Origin: Chrysoperla carnea
Taxonomy: Eukaryota > Arthropoda > Insecta > Neuroptera > Chrysopidae
NCBI RefSeq assembly: GCF_905475395.1
Contig: NC_058337.1
Span: 93,118,368-93,182,367, forward strand
DNA length: 64,000 nucleotides
Reading direction: 5' to 3'
Shown: one piece after another, positions 12,601-23,385 of the stretch
How the letters are laid out: each line of letters opens with the position of its first letter
Position numbering within the stretch: the first letter of the stretch is position 1
Notes under the pieces: generated by a model
Told to the model about the DNA's origin: nothing
The model's database searches: none
Seen by the model: the letters and a program-made list of their open reading frames with translations, nothing else
Program-made: the position numbers and the translations under genes

Positions 12601-13075
12601 GGAATATATGGAAAACATTTTTAATATAAGGTTTTCGAAAAAAAGCTATTCTTTATAAAAATCTCTGTTTTTGAAAATATTAACGTTCAGCTATTCACTT
12701 TTGACATCGAAAGTACAGAGTGTCCTCAAATTGAAAAAGTTCGATAGGGATGTTAATGGTCGTTTAGAAAGTTAGACCATTTAGAACACATAATAAGGGA
12801 AATGGTTCACGAAATCACTCTCAAGATATGTAGGAGTGTATTTAAATAATTTTGTATAAGAACAATTACATGTATGGAACGCGAAGGCGGATACATTTCA
12901 AAATGATCATTAACAGTCCTATCGAACTTTTCAAATTTCATCCTGTCTATTTATGTCTGAAGTGCTGAATGTTAATATTTTTGAAAGCAGAAATTTTTAT
13001 AAAGAGTAACTTTTTTTCGAAAACTTTATGATAAAAAAGTTTTACATATGGAACCAAGTTAAGCCAGCTGTAGGC
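12600..13075. repeat. Fold-back repeat with about 160-bp arms
   Basis: The segment 12602-12770 (landmarks GGTTTTCGAAAAAAAG, AAAATATTAACGTTCAG, AAAAAGTTCGATAGG) reappears in inverted form at about 12900-13055 (CCTATCGAACTTTTC, TGAATGTTAATATTTTTG, CTTTTTTTCGAAAAC). The arms are diverged but collinear and flank a spacer of about 130 bases. It resembles a non-autonomous inverted-repeat element; a partial second copy lies at 14480-14752. Confidence 0.75.
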
Positions 13076-13693
13076 ATACTGTGCAACGAATTTTTAACTC
13101 AAAAATTTTTTCTCCGAAAATTAACCGATTTGACCTGTTTATCCTGACTATATGATTCTAATTTCATATTAAAGCTCTCTATAAATTTTTAGCTCTCTAT
13201 CTTTTGTAATTTTGAGAAATGGAATTTTATGTTTTGTTTTTATTTGGGCTTTCATGGAAAAACAAAAGATATTAACGGAAAAATGTTTCAAATAATGATT
13301 GTTTATGACTATAAGGAACATTTTTAGCATTTAAATTTTTGTTTTTTTTGTTATGGCTTATAGATGGATCCATGACCGAATTGACCTGAGTAGTATGTAG
13401 TAGTAGTATTATGAGGTTTTCCTCTCTAACAGCTCCCAAAATATTTGGTCTTACTTCAATATTACTGCTAGAGATGGGACAAATGGTTTAGGCAGAAAGT
13501 GGATGAAATACTGATTACAGCATTCCAGGACATACATATATCCAAGAGAAGCTTTTAAATATACAAAATTCCCTTTGAAAATTCAATAAATATATTTATA
13601 AACAAAATAAAAGGTATACAAAATCATATGGAAAAAGTTCTTTAAAAGAATAATAGATAAAAAAAAATTATAATTTAATATTTTTCATATAAA

Positions 13694-16600
13694 TTAAATT
13701 TCTTCACTGTTTTTATCATAATGAATGACTACACTGATAATAAACTCTTCATCCTGATTCATAATATTCGATAATATAACTGATGGTATTACTAAACAAT
13801 TACCACGAACGAATATCGCTGAAGGCTCTTGACTATCACGAATTGAATTTAAGCCCCCATGAAAACGATATAATAGTTTATGGTCAAAGTCACTGATTTC
13901 AATTGTACATCGAATTAATTTGGTTGAGTCTGTATCCAATGTTGATGCCCATAAAATTATAAAGTTATTTACCTTTGTTGTTTCAAATTCTATAAAGAAA
14001 AAAAATTTAACAACGTAGTTAAGTTATGACTTGATATATACTAGAAAATTAATTTTTTTTGAAAAAATCGTAGGCCAAAAGTTATAGGGAAGCTTAGTTC
14101 CTACTCTTTTCGAATTCCGATAAATTAAAGTGGTTCTTTTATTTACATTTACCTTCACAATTATCTTTACATGATCCCGATGATATGTTTAGATTTTGTT
14201 GTAATGAGGTAGAAAAGTTATTATTATCACCAGAGTCTTCAATTTCACCATTGATTGGAAATTTTAACATCGCACAAAGAAGGGCAACTGGTAAATATTT
14301 CGCTGTTCGTAAATGTTGAACTTTTTTATTTATCGGCAATGATGAACGATTTCGTCTTGTTTCACTAGAAATACACAAAAAAGAAATTTACTATGTGTGT
14401 CCAGAATTTTGAGAACAGTTGTTATGGGGCATTGGCACACTAATGCTTAAAAATTTGGGAATCTTGGGAATCATTTCTTGAACCGTTTCCCTAATTATTT
14501 GTTCATAATGGTCTGAATTTCTAAACGATCATTAACATTAATATCGAACTTTTCAATTTGTGGACACCCTGTACAGTCGATGTCAAGAGTGAATAGGTGA
14601 ATGTTAATATTTTCAAAAGCAGAGGTAAATAATTACTATAGAGATATTTTATAAAGAAATATCTTTATAAAATATCTCTATAGTTATTTCGTAAATCTTA
14701 TAATAAAAAAGTTTTTCATATGCAGCCAACTTAAGTAGGTACACCCTGTTTTTAGAAAAAAAGGAAGTATACCTATTTGAACAATTAAAATCATAATTAT
14801 TAGCAAGTTGTTAATAAATTATGTGTAGGATTTAAAGATTATGTTGTTTCAACCCACATAAATTAATTTATTATCTAAAAAAACCTATCTCTTTTGTCAA
14901 TATTTTATTAATTACAACTATTTTTAATAATCATGCATTATCGTTTCTTTTTTTTGTGAGTCAAATTGATTCAATCGATAAACGCTGTTTGCATGCCGAA
15001 AACTTGATACCTTGCAGGAGATATAGGTTTCAACTTTAAGAGGTCGTTTTTCTTAGTGAAAAATGTGAGAAACATTTATTTCTTACTCTTTAAATAACGG
15101 TATTTTCAAAATAAAAGTCGAATACAATTTTTTATAGATAGATAGATGCTGTACGAACTATAAACTATGTATCTCGAAAACAGATATTTTTGGTCATTTT
15201 TCTTTCCCTTTTTCAGTTCGATTCTATTGACTATTCAACGTTGTAGCTAGCAAACAGTGAATTTGGAACAACAAACTAACGAATTGGTATAGGAAAGAAA
15301 AACAAACAAAAAACATCCTTATTGAATCATGGATTTATATTTTTATACATGCCATGCAATGCTACGAATGATAATGAAATATAGCTACAGAAAAGTGATT
15401 TATCATTTTCGCAAATTCAGTAGTTTAGTAATTTGTAATTTAATTTAGTAATTTAAGATAGTTTGGTTATCTATTTTTATCAAAGTAGCAATCTCAAAGG
15501 TCGAATTTAATGTCTCATTCTCAATTTTCTACGCATTAATTTAGAGAAACATTAAACAAGTATTCTATCTATCCATTATTCAATTTAGGGCTGTTCTGAA
15601 TTGTGAACAACATTAAAGAAATCAAGATTTATTTAAACCCGATTTGAATTTTCCTTCTCTCCCAAAGCTTTCTGATTTCCGATTTGCTCGAAAAAACTTA
15701 ACTTAAAAGCTACTTACTGATCGTCGCCAACCAAAAGCAAACAATTAAATAGTAATATGTCTGATTGAATATATCACTAGATACAACAAAATCTTCTCGA
15801 ACGTCGGGTACTAGTTCTAATTTTAAAGCACGTGGATGTTCAAATTCAAAATGTGAAACCAATGAAGCCACTGCAACCATATGACGGCAAGTATACTCTG
15901 GACAACAAATTGGTCTACAGGAAACGAATACAGAGTACATTATAACATTTTTTACCGAAATATCACATAATAATAAAATATTCAAAATTAATGTCAAGAT
16001 TATTAAAATTGTTCTAAGCGTGGAGCCTAAACAAAATTTAAAGATTTAAAGGCCATAAAAAAATAAGATTTATTCTTTGGCTTTACTGCCAATAACATTA
16101 AATATAGACCTTTATCTTTTTCCGGTACGTATAACATCTATTTTTAGACCCTGCGTAAGGCGAAACATTTTTGAAAACACTATTTCGAGCATTCCAAAGA
16201 GCGGTCTGTAATCAGGCATTCCACTTTCTTTGTTAATATCGCCTGGTCTAATCTCTGGAATTTTCTAGATAACAAAAAATTAAATTTTTTTTAATATGAC
16301 CGAAATTTCCTGCTCTAAAGTCATATTTTTGCCTCATTTTGTCCTCATACACTAATAATTTTAACTAAACAATAGACAATACCAATTCAAGAGAGACTGC
16401 ACTATTTCGGGAGTCTCACGATCAAATCTGTAGAAGTGGCAAGCCTATCTCAGAATAGTTGTTTTCATTTTTCGAACGAACAACTCTACATGTACAAATA
16501 TTTTTCGAATGTATTTTTTTTTAATTCCGCTATCTATTCCGCCAGGGCTGGTTGTTTCAGAATAAACTAATAACTTTAATTAAACCTTCCAATAATAAAT

Positions 16601-17685
16601 AAAAGTGAAACTTTCGACACTCTTAGAAAATTGTAGTAAAATTACATGTAATTAAACCAGCATGAAAAAATTACCAAAAATACTTTAATAATCGTGAAAG
16701 TTTGTGTGCAGTGAAATGTCATACAATTATAATTTAATATACACTCACCTTCGTGATTTAACATTCAACATGGACGAATTATCAGATGTATTTGGCAACT
16801 CTAATCCATTATATGAACGTGGCTTACTTCCACGATTTGATAAATATGTTGACTCCGATGATGAATCAGATGATGAAATGGTTTTTAATTTTGGTAACAA
16901 AGCTTCTTGTGATTTTAAATTTGATGCATTTTCAACAAGAAGTTCAGCAATTAAATTTCGCGTGTTTGTTATTTCCGCATTACATAATTTACAATGAATT
17001 AAATGAATTTTTTTCGCGTCTATAGAAATAAAAATAATTTTATTATAAGTATTATTATTGATATATTGCCAAACCTAGCTTAAAGCGCCTGGAGGAAGGC
17101 GAGCTCGACTCTCGCCATCACAAGGAAAATTTTAATTAATAGTTGTGTTGAGCTGGTGATAAGCTGCAATATTCAACAGAGAAGGTGATTAAACAATGGG
17201 ACTCTGGTCTCCGCTTGACAGTGAGTGTTGGCACTACCGAGTCTACCCTTCAACATACCTATTTATTTTTCTAGAATTAGACTAGTTTATTTAAACACAA
17301 TTAAAAGATACAGAAACAGATACTTCTGAAACGTTTATTCCAGAACTTTTCTTTGATATTCTGTGAAAGAACGAATTTTTATCTCCGGAAAATATAAAAC
17401 GTAATTTTTTTAAAATCCCGAGGCCCATTTTACTAAGTTCGAAATAAGTGTCAAAGGTTCATCCATAGACAGAAATCTGGTTTTTTATCTTAGTGATCTA
17501 TCCCTAAATCTACGAATTGTTTTTAATTAAAAAGATCTAAATTTATTTTTACCAATTTGATGTAATAAAACTCCATAACACGATGAACAAACGAGATGTC
17601 CTGCTTTGCAGCTAAAAATTGGCGGATTTTGTGGTTGATTATTACAAAAAACGCAATCTAAGGGCCGCCAAGTATCGCCCAACAT
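13694..17685 (-). CDS. SIAH/Sina-like RING zinc-finger gene, exon set incomplete
   Basis: Four minus-strand exons are clear: 17685-17553 (ATG start, donor GTAAAA), 15914-15718, 14364-14153 and 13989-13694 with stop. The first encodes half a RING finger, CVFC then PPIFSCKAGHLVCSSC, nearly identical in pattern to SIAH (PPI-x2-C-x2-GHLVCS-x-C). The second gives PICCPEYTC and a HFEFEHP zinc-finger end, then a SIAH-type beta region. The last has NCLVIPSVILSNIMNQDEE, matching the SIAH C-terminal fold. SIAH proteins are cytosolic E3 ubiquitin ligases. Junctions do not all agree in phase: exon 17553 ends phase 1 but 15914 starts phase 2, and 15718 ends phase 1 but 14364 starts phase 2, so exons are missing. 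The candidate second exon (16126-16265) seems frame-damaged, so the locus may be a pseudogene. Exon 14153 to 13989 joins cleanly. Confidence 0.72.
14480..14752. repeat. Partial copy of the 12.6-13.1 kb fold-back repeat
   Basis: Shared phrases with the right arm of the 12.6 kb element include ATCGAACTTTTCAA, GTGAATGTTAATATTTTC and AAAAAAGTTTTTCATATG followed by CCAACTTAAGTAGGTA. It lies in an intron of the SIAH-like gene and contains the 21-bp hairpin listed next. Confidence 0.7.
14636..14683. repeat. Perfect 21-bp hairpin with 6-base loop
   Basis: CTATAGAGATATTTTATAAAG at 14636-14656 is followed by AAATAT and then by its exact reverse complement at 14663-14683. It is all AT-rich and lies inside an intron of the minus-strand gene. 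Confidence 0.95.
16126..16265 (-). pseudogene. Candidate SIAH-like zinc-finger exon with apparent frame breaks
   Basis: On the minus strand, after the acceptor-like TTATCTAG, one frame gives KIPEIR, a second gives LDQAILTKKVEC, the first again gives EIVFSKMFRLTQG and a third gives SKNRCYT before a possible donor GTACCG. In this order the pieces match the part of a SIAH protein between RING and second zinc finger (LDQAI, KVEC, C...P-I-x-CP), and the last piece joins in phase to the next clear exon at 15914. Two or three small frame shifts are needed. This is either a decaying exon, sequence error, or over-reading on my part. Confidence 0.35.
16716..16997 (+). CDS. Hypothetical acidic 93-residue protein, nested in an intron on the opposite strand
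   Basis: An open frame runs from ATG 16716 (second in-frame ATG at 16770, better context AACATGG) to a TGA at 16995-16997. It contains FGNSNPLYERGLLPRF and an acidic serine stretch DSDDESDDE that resembles casein-kinase-2 target segments. I do not recognise a family. Upstream, TGTGTGCAGTGAAATG resembles an insect start region, and AATAAA follows at about 17029, so a short single-exon transcript is conceivable. The frame sits wholly between two exons of the minus-strand SIAH-like gene. It could also be the first exon of something longer, or chance. Confidence 0.35.
   Translation: MSYNYNLIYTHLRDLTFNMDELSDVFGNSNPLYERGLLPRFDKYVDSDDESDDEMVFNFGNKASCDFKFDAFSTRSSAIKFRVFVISALHNLQ
17068..17262. repeat. 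GC-rich island, possible SINE or tRNA-derived element
   Basis: This block stands out from AT-rich surroundings. It contains a perfect hairpin at 17098-17116: GGCGAG, loop CTCGACT, CTCGCC. A 6-bp stem with a 7-base loop of that sequence looks like a tRNA T-arm (usual loop TTCGANT), and TAGCTTAAAG upstream resembles a pol III A box, but the A-to-B distance is too short for a full tRNA. No coding frame is evident. Confidence 0.4.
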
Positions 17686-20150
17686 GTCTTCACTTAATAA
17701 TTACACTTCATGACATAATAAATTTACCCGAATTTAGTAATTGCGTAAAATTTTTTTTCGATTAATTTCTAAATTGGCAATAATACAATAATATTTTGAC
17801 AATTTTCTCGTAATGGTATATTGATAAACATTAGTTGAGATGGTTTTCATTAATATTCATTTGTTTGTTATCTTTTTGATTGGCGCACTTATTCAATTCA
17901 ATGATTTTAAAAATAGTTACTTTCGACGGGAACGTTTTCATGATCAAACAGGGGAACTTTTAAATAAAACTACTTTTTTTGTGGCAGGTTCTTGTTTTTA
18001 CTGCGAAAAATTTGCTTTTGTTTGGAAAATGTTTTTCAAAGACCTCAAATTTTGGCACCCGATTACAAGTATTTTCAAATAAAAAAATTTCCCCAAAATA
18101 ATTTTTGACCAAAAAATTCTCAAACTAACAATTTTATTGGTTCAAATTTTTTTCTCAATTCTGGTCTTTTGAAAAGTTCACAGGGCCTAGTAGATGGTTT
18201 TAAGTTTAGAATATGAGTTCAAATAAAAACAATAAATGCATTTATTGGCAGAATTTAATAAGCGACTTTCCTTCATCTTATCAAAAATCGCTTAAAAATA
18301 TTCACAAGAGTTCTTCAAGACTGAAATATGGTCTCCACATTGAGTTTGGTTTTGGTCTTCGATAAACGTCGTCTATGCTCATAAATAAGTCTGAAAGAAA
18401 ATTAATTTTGTTTTTAAATTGGAAAGATATAACTTTAAAATCTATCAGCAAATTATTAAGTATATCCAGGCTTAAAAGCGTTACTTTTCATTTTTTTATC
18501 ATTATCTGAGCAAAACACCACAATACCTGGATAATAAATATACGCATTACACGCATACATTTTCAATAAAAAAACCATTCTTTTCTACATCAGCGATTGA
18601 GAAAATGAGCACTTTTATGCTGCAGCTGCAGTAAAACTATTTTGAAAACATATTATCATTCAATTATTACAGTTAACGACTTGTACATAAATTATCAATA
18701 TGATTATAATTCTATGATTAATTTAAACAAATCATAAATTAATCAAAGATGAATATAAATTTTTACGTAAAAGTTTTCAATTATTACTTGTTAAATTATT
18801 CCGGTATAGTAGGTACCTACCATTTAATAAATGGATTTTTAATTAATTTTATTGCATTGTCTGATGAATATCAATTTATATTCATTATAAAACATAATAA
18901 TACAGACAGAATTCAGTCGTAAAAGAAAAAATATATCAGAGTAACAATATTTTTGTATATGCGAAATACTACTATTCACTGACTCATTACGAGATCTGTA
19001 AAACTATACACTCGATGAGCACGAATTTTTTCATCGTTACTCATTTCGGGATGTAGACGCTCGCTAAGAAAGATTTTTTGAAAATTTAACTACTAAAGTG
19101 GTGAAAAAGGAGATGCAAGTTTGTATGAAAATTCGCCATTTTTGAATCCACAGCTTAATTGATTTTAAAATTCTTTCAAATTCAAGGAAATTAATTATAC
19201 CCTGCGTACGAAAAAAAGTTTTTGGAGTATTTTGTCTGAAGCTAAAAAATATTGAACTTAGAGAATTGGTACGTAGCTTTGAGTTGCGTCTTAAGTGTAT
19301 AATACCAACCAGGCAAAATAAACCAAAACCTACCTGCAAATCAGAGCCAAGCACTGGTAACCTGAGGATACTTAAATGCGTAATTTAGTTTCTAGAGATT
19401 TTATCCGAATCTATGAAGGATAAAATTTTACCCATTGGCATGAAGGACCAATTTGTTGAAATCTTAAAAAAAGAAATTTTTTTTAATATTAATTTTAAGA
19501 TAAACTACACCAGAGATTTATTTACGAGATTAGAAAAGAGAGGTAAAAATGAAAAATTTACTTTACTCTTTAATGCATTTTTTTGTTTTTTCCCAAAAAA
19601 TAAATGTCAAAAATTAAATTTTATAAAAAATGTAATCGAAATTTCAAGACTGGAATTGCGAAAAAATTTAAAATGTATATTATTTTTATATATAAATTGC
19701 CAACACCCACTTCCGATATTCAAAAGCTTTTCATGGTTACTTTTCAAATGATAAAGATGCATAATTAATTCAACACCAGTATTGCTTATAACTTTATAAA
19801 CGGACATCCTGTACGTATAAAATATTGAAAGGAACTGATTATGAATTTAAAGTGCTCTAATTAAATTCAGGCATGCAATAAACAGAATATATAATAATTA
19901 ACACTTTTCAAATGATAATTTCAAATAATTTAATTGAATAGGTATATAAGAAAACAATGTATAAATTATGATTCGTTCTTCCTTGTTTAATAATTTTATT
20001 CTATTTTAAATAAATTTTGCACAAATTTAAATATTTTGATTAACAAGTAGAAGAGAAATTTTTTATTTTGATTATATTTATAGGGAACAGTACCAAATAA
20101 CACACAATGATATGATGATATGATATATATGATATACAAATGATATAAAA
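17686..20150. other. Gene-free stretch upstream of the SIAH-like gene
   Basis: I saw no supported exon. The open frame at 17840-18082 starts with a hydrophobic run but has no recognisable motif and is treated as chance. AT-rich simple sequence and scattered poly-A/T occur throughout. Confidence 0.5.
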
Positions 20151-20151
20151 A

Positions 20152-20457
20152 ACTTTTAACAAAAAGAAAACCGACTTCAAAAGAAAAACTTTTCCAAAAC
20201 AAATTAATATGCACTAAAAAGTAAAAAATAACGATAGTATAATGTAGTTAAAATTATTGTTATGTTTGGAGTCGGTGTCAGACAACGAAGCAACTCTAAC
20301 AGAACAATTTGCTACATTAGCTTGGCTGACACCGACTCCAAAAATACCAATGTTTTTAACTACATTATATCATCGTTATTTTTTTACTTTTTAGTGCATC
20401 TTAATTTGTTTTGGAAAAGTTTTTCTTTTGAAACCGGTTTTCTTTTTGTTAAAAGTT
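20152..20457. repeat. Long fold-back repeat, about 130-bp arms and 44-base loop
   Basis: The left arm, about 20152-20281, runs from AACTTTTAACAAAAAGAAAA through AAAAACTTTTCCAAAACAAA to TTTGGAGTCGGTGTCAG. It returns inverted at 20326-20457 (CTGACACCGACTCCAAA ... GTTTTGGAAAAGTTTTTCTT ... GTTAAAAGTTT). The loop is 20282-20325. Arms match with few mismatches. The inverted repeat could fold as a long hairpin RNA if transcribed. Confidence 0.9.
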
Positions 20458-20499
20458 TTTTTAATTTTGTGATTTTTAGTGAATCTGAAGTACATTAAC

Positions 20500-20765
20500 T
20501 GATTTGTCACTAAAAAAAGAATCATCGAAATCGGTTGGGCTGATATTAAGTTATTCGTCCTCTTGTCGTGCATACTTAATGCATATTTAAGAACTAACTA
20601 AGAACTGGGCCAAAATGAAATGAGACCACACGAGAAGCACCAGCTTTCAAACAGATAAAGAACCATCAAAATCGGTTCACCCGGTCAAAAGTTGAGGTAT
20701 CACACTTAAAAAAATACAGTCGAATTAATAACCTCCTCCTTTTTTGTTTGAAATCGGTTAAAAAT
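20500..20765. repeat. Interspersed repeat tail adjoining the fold-back
   Basis: The phrases ATCGAAATCGGTTGGGC, ACCATCAAAATCGGTTCACC, ACCTCCTCCTTTTTTG and GAAATCGGTTA have the style of dispersed insect repeats, and the AACCGA(C/T)TTC-type phrase is shared with the fold-back just before it. No frame is coding. Confidence 0.45.
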
Positions 20766-20890
20766 ACACAGGGTGATTTATTGAATACGCTAAAACATGT
20801 ATTGGATCATTTTTAGGAGAAATGAAAATACAGTATTCATAATATTTTTTATACGAGAACGTCTTCATGGTGAAACATAGTTCATCTTTG

Positions 20891-21511
20891 TTTTTATACC
20901 ATGTATATATGAAATATACATAGTATATTAAGTTTCGTCCCAAGTTTGTAACGCTTAAAAATATTGATGCTACGAAAAAAAATTTGGTATAGGTGTTCAT
21001 AGAATCACCTAATTAATCCATTTCCAGCTGTCCGTCCGTCCGTCCGTCTGTGGACACGATAACTCAAAAACGAAAAAAGATATCGAGCTGAAATTTTTAC
21101 AGCGTACTCAGGACGTAAAAAGTGAGGTCAAGTTCGTAAATGAGCATCATAGGTCAATTGGGTCTTGGGTCCGTAGGACCCATCTTGTAAACCGTTAGAG
21201 ATAGAACAAAAGTTTAAATGAAAAAATGTTCCTTATCAATTATTAAACAACTTTTGTTTGAAACATTTTTTTGTAAACATCACTGTTTTCCCACGAGGGC
21301 GTTAAATAGGTGCAAATTTTATAGTATGTATTAATATAGGAATATCAGTTGTGTGTGTTGTGTATTTAAAAGTGAATATCTTTTGTTATTTACGTGACGT
21401 CAAAAAAACAAACGATTGCGCATCAACACTGTCTATAAGATTGCGCATCAACACTGTCTATACATGGTATTTCAACAATTAACTCAGTCAATTGTTTGTT
21501 TTCACTTGTTT
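20891..21511 (+). repeat. Family A repeat, copy 5 (full length)
   Basis: It runs from TTTTTATACCATGTATATAT to TTTTCACTTGTTT, about 620 bp. It has an internal tandem 25-base duplication (GATTGCGCATCAACACTGTC at 21414 and 21439), which accounts for its extra length over the other copies. Confidence 0.9.
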
Positions 21512-22984
21512 GTATATGACACCGGAATATGAGTAAAATTTTGTGTGGATTGAAACGTATACCTTTAAAATTTTTATTATTTTACAGTTTAAAATTAGAG
21601 GATAATACATCGTAGCATTAGAACATGAAACGGGCAACCTATTTTTTTGATTGTTATGTTTCAATGATTTTATTTTCTGCTGCGTAAATTAAATGAAATA
21701 ATTGACTACATAATTCGCATTAAAATGAGAAATGGAGCGCATATTTGAGAGAATCAAATAATTATAAACCTTTTCTACCTATAATAACTTCAAATAATTC
21801 CTGCAGAAGTACAAAGAGGTACAGAATATTCCCGATTCGATTAACACCTAATTTCTGCTACTATCTGCCACTGCCAGTCTAATAGTAACTTCTGTATGAT
21901 AATTGTTTGGCTGGAATCTTGAACTATGATAATACCACATCCTAAAATTGACTTTGGGAGTTAGGGATCTGATGAATATATGCAAGTAATGCTATTTCTG
22001 AATCATAAACTGACAGGTAAATTCGTTAACCCTCCACTAAAACTTTTAAATCGTATCTTTGTACGGACTGATCGATGGGCACAACTTCTATGTTCGTAGT
22101 TTCATCGCTCAATGCTAAAGTGAAAGATTACAATAAAAATTGTTTCTTACTATCTAAACTGCTGCTTATCTAATAATTATTGGGGAAAGGCCTTGCTACG
22201 ATACAGAATATTATTACCAGCAAAATAGAACCGATGTACAGTATCATATCACATAAACCACATTTTATTTTTTGAAAAATATGTTTAATTACGAATAGTT
22301 CTAGGAATTCAATCAGATTTATCTGATTGAAGCACCTATGTTACCATATCTTTCATTGTAATAACCACTTTACTGTCTACAGTACAATGTATAAACAGTA
22401 TTTATTCAAATTTATGAAGATTCAAGATGATTTTTTAACAGTTATAGTTGAAATATTTTGTAATTAGTATATCCACATCAATTTGTAACAAAAATTTACA
22501 CCACAGTGTATTTAGAAAATATTTTTTTTTTTGTTAAAGTTAATTATTATTATTTAATTACAAATAATTATTTTAGAAAATTATGAATATCTAGTATGTC
22601 TGTCGCGTAAAATAATAAGTTAGATGAATTTTAAAATTAAATAATATTTCCTAATTTATTGAGCACTATAGGCGTATCCTTTTTATTATCATAAGATAAA
22701 TACATAATTGTGCGTAGCAAATTATTAATATTTCCTTTACGTTTGCGGTCCACATGATCAACTTCCGAGTTATTAAAACTATAACATTATGTTAAAACCG
22801 TGAAAATCTATAAATATTAATTAGAAATACGAATGCCTTGAGTACTTTTACCACTATAGTGTGCAATAGATAATCCGTACGAAGAATACACGCTATTTTT
22901 CTTTACCAATATTAGATTAATTCTCTCTTTCTGCACGCTTTTATGTGCAATGATAAACAGCTTATTACCCCTGTGTGCGCCATA
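21512..22984. other. Gene-free AT-rich stretch
   Basis: Nothing is supported as coding or structured RNA. Open frames here are short and motif-free. Confidence 0.5.
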
Positions 22985-23385
22985 GGACCTCGCAATATTA
23001 GATAGGAAAATGGCTTTCTGCAAAACTTTTTCTAACCCTCCCTAAAATGTTATTTGTATCATTCTGAACAAAAGCTCTCACGACCACAAAAATTTTTAAC
23101 GTGTAGTTAAGTTTGAGCTACGGGCTGTCAATGCTACGATTATATTATTTTTGTATATGACTAGGAAATTGGCTTTCTGTGAAATTTTCAATCCACCCCC
23201 AAAATATTCTTCCGTTCGTTCTGATGAAAAACTCTCACAGCCACAAAATTTTTTAACGGGTAGTTTTTGAGCTACGGTCGTTAGAGCTTTGGATCAGAAT
23301 TATCCAAAGAACATTTAAGGGTTGGCTAGAAAGGGTTTCACAGAAAGCCAATCTCCTATCTAATATTGCAGGGACCTTTACTTGG
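22985..23385. repeat. Composite repeat: two direct units and an inverted end
   Basis: A unit starting TAGGAAAATGGCTTTCTG (about 22990) and including TCTCACGACCACAAAAATTT recurs in direct orientation from about 23160 (TAGGAAATTGGCTTTCTG ... CTCACAGCCACAAAATTT). The end of the block, 23335-23380, is inverted relative to the beginning (CACAGAAAGCCAATCTCCTA, then TCTAATATTGC and GGACCT). It looks like an inverted-repeat transposable element with internal duplication. Confidence 0.7.

Noticed and set aside
16130-16265. A single 50-codon minus-strand frame (KIPEIRPGDIN...) as one intact exon
   Set aside because: Its end phase fits no neighbouring exon, and the middle portion matches SIAH proteins better in another frame.
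17840-18082. 80-codon plus-strand frame with a hydrophobic start, divergent from the SIAH-like gene
   Set aside because: It looks signal-peptide-like at first, but the rest is Phe/Lys-rich AT translation with no motif or polyadenylation signal close by.
19413-19751. 112-codon plus-strand frame
   Set aside because: Composition is dominated by Lys, Asn, Phe and Ile as expected from random AT-rich DNA; an overlapping minus-strand frame is equally long.
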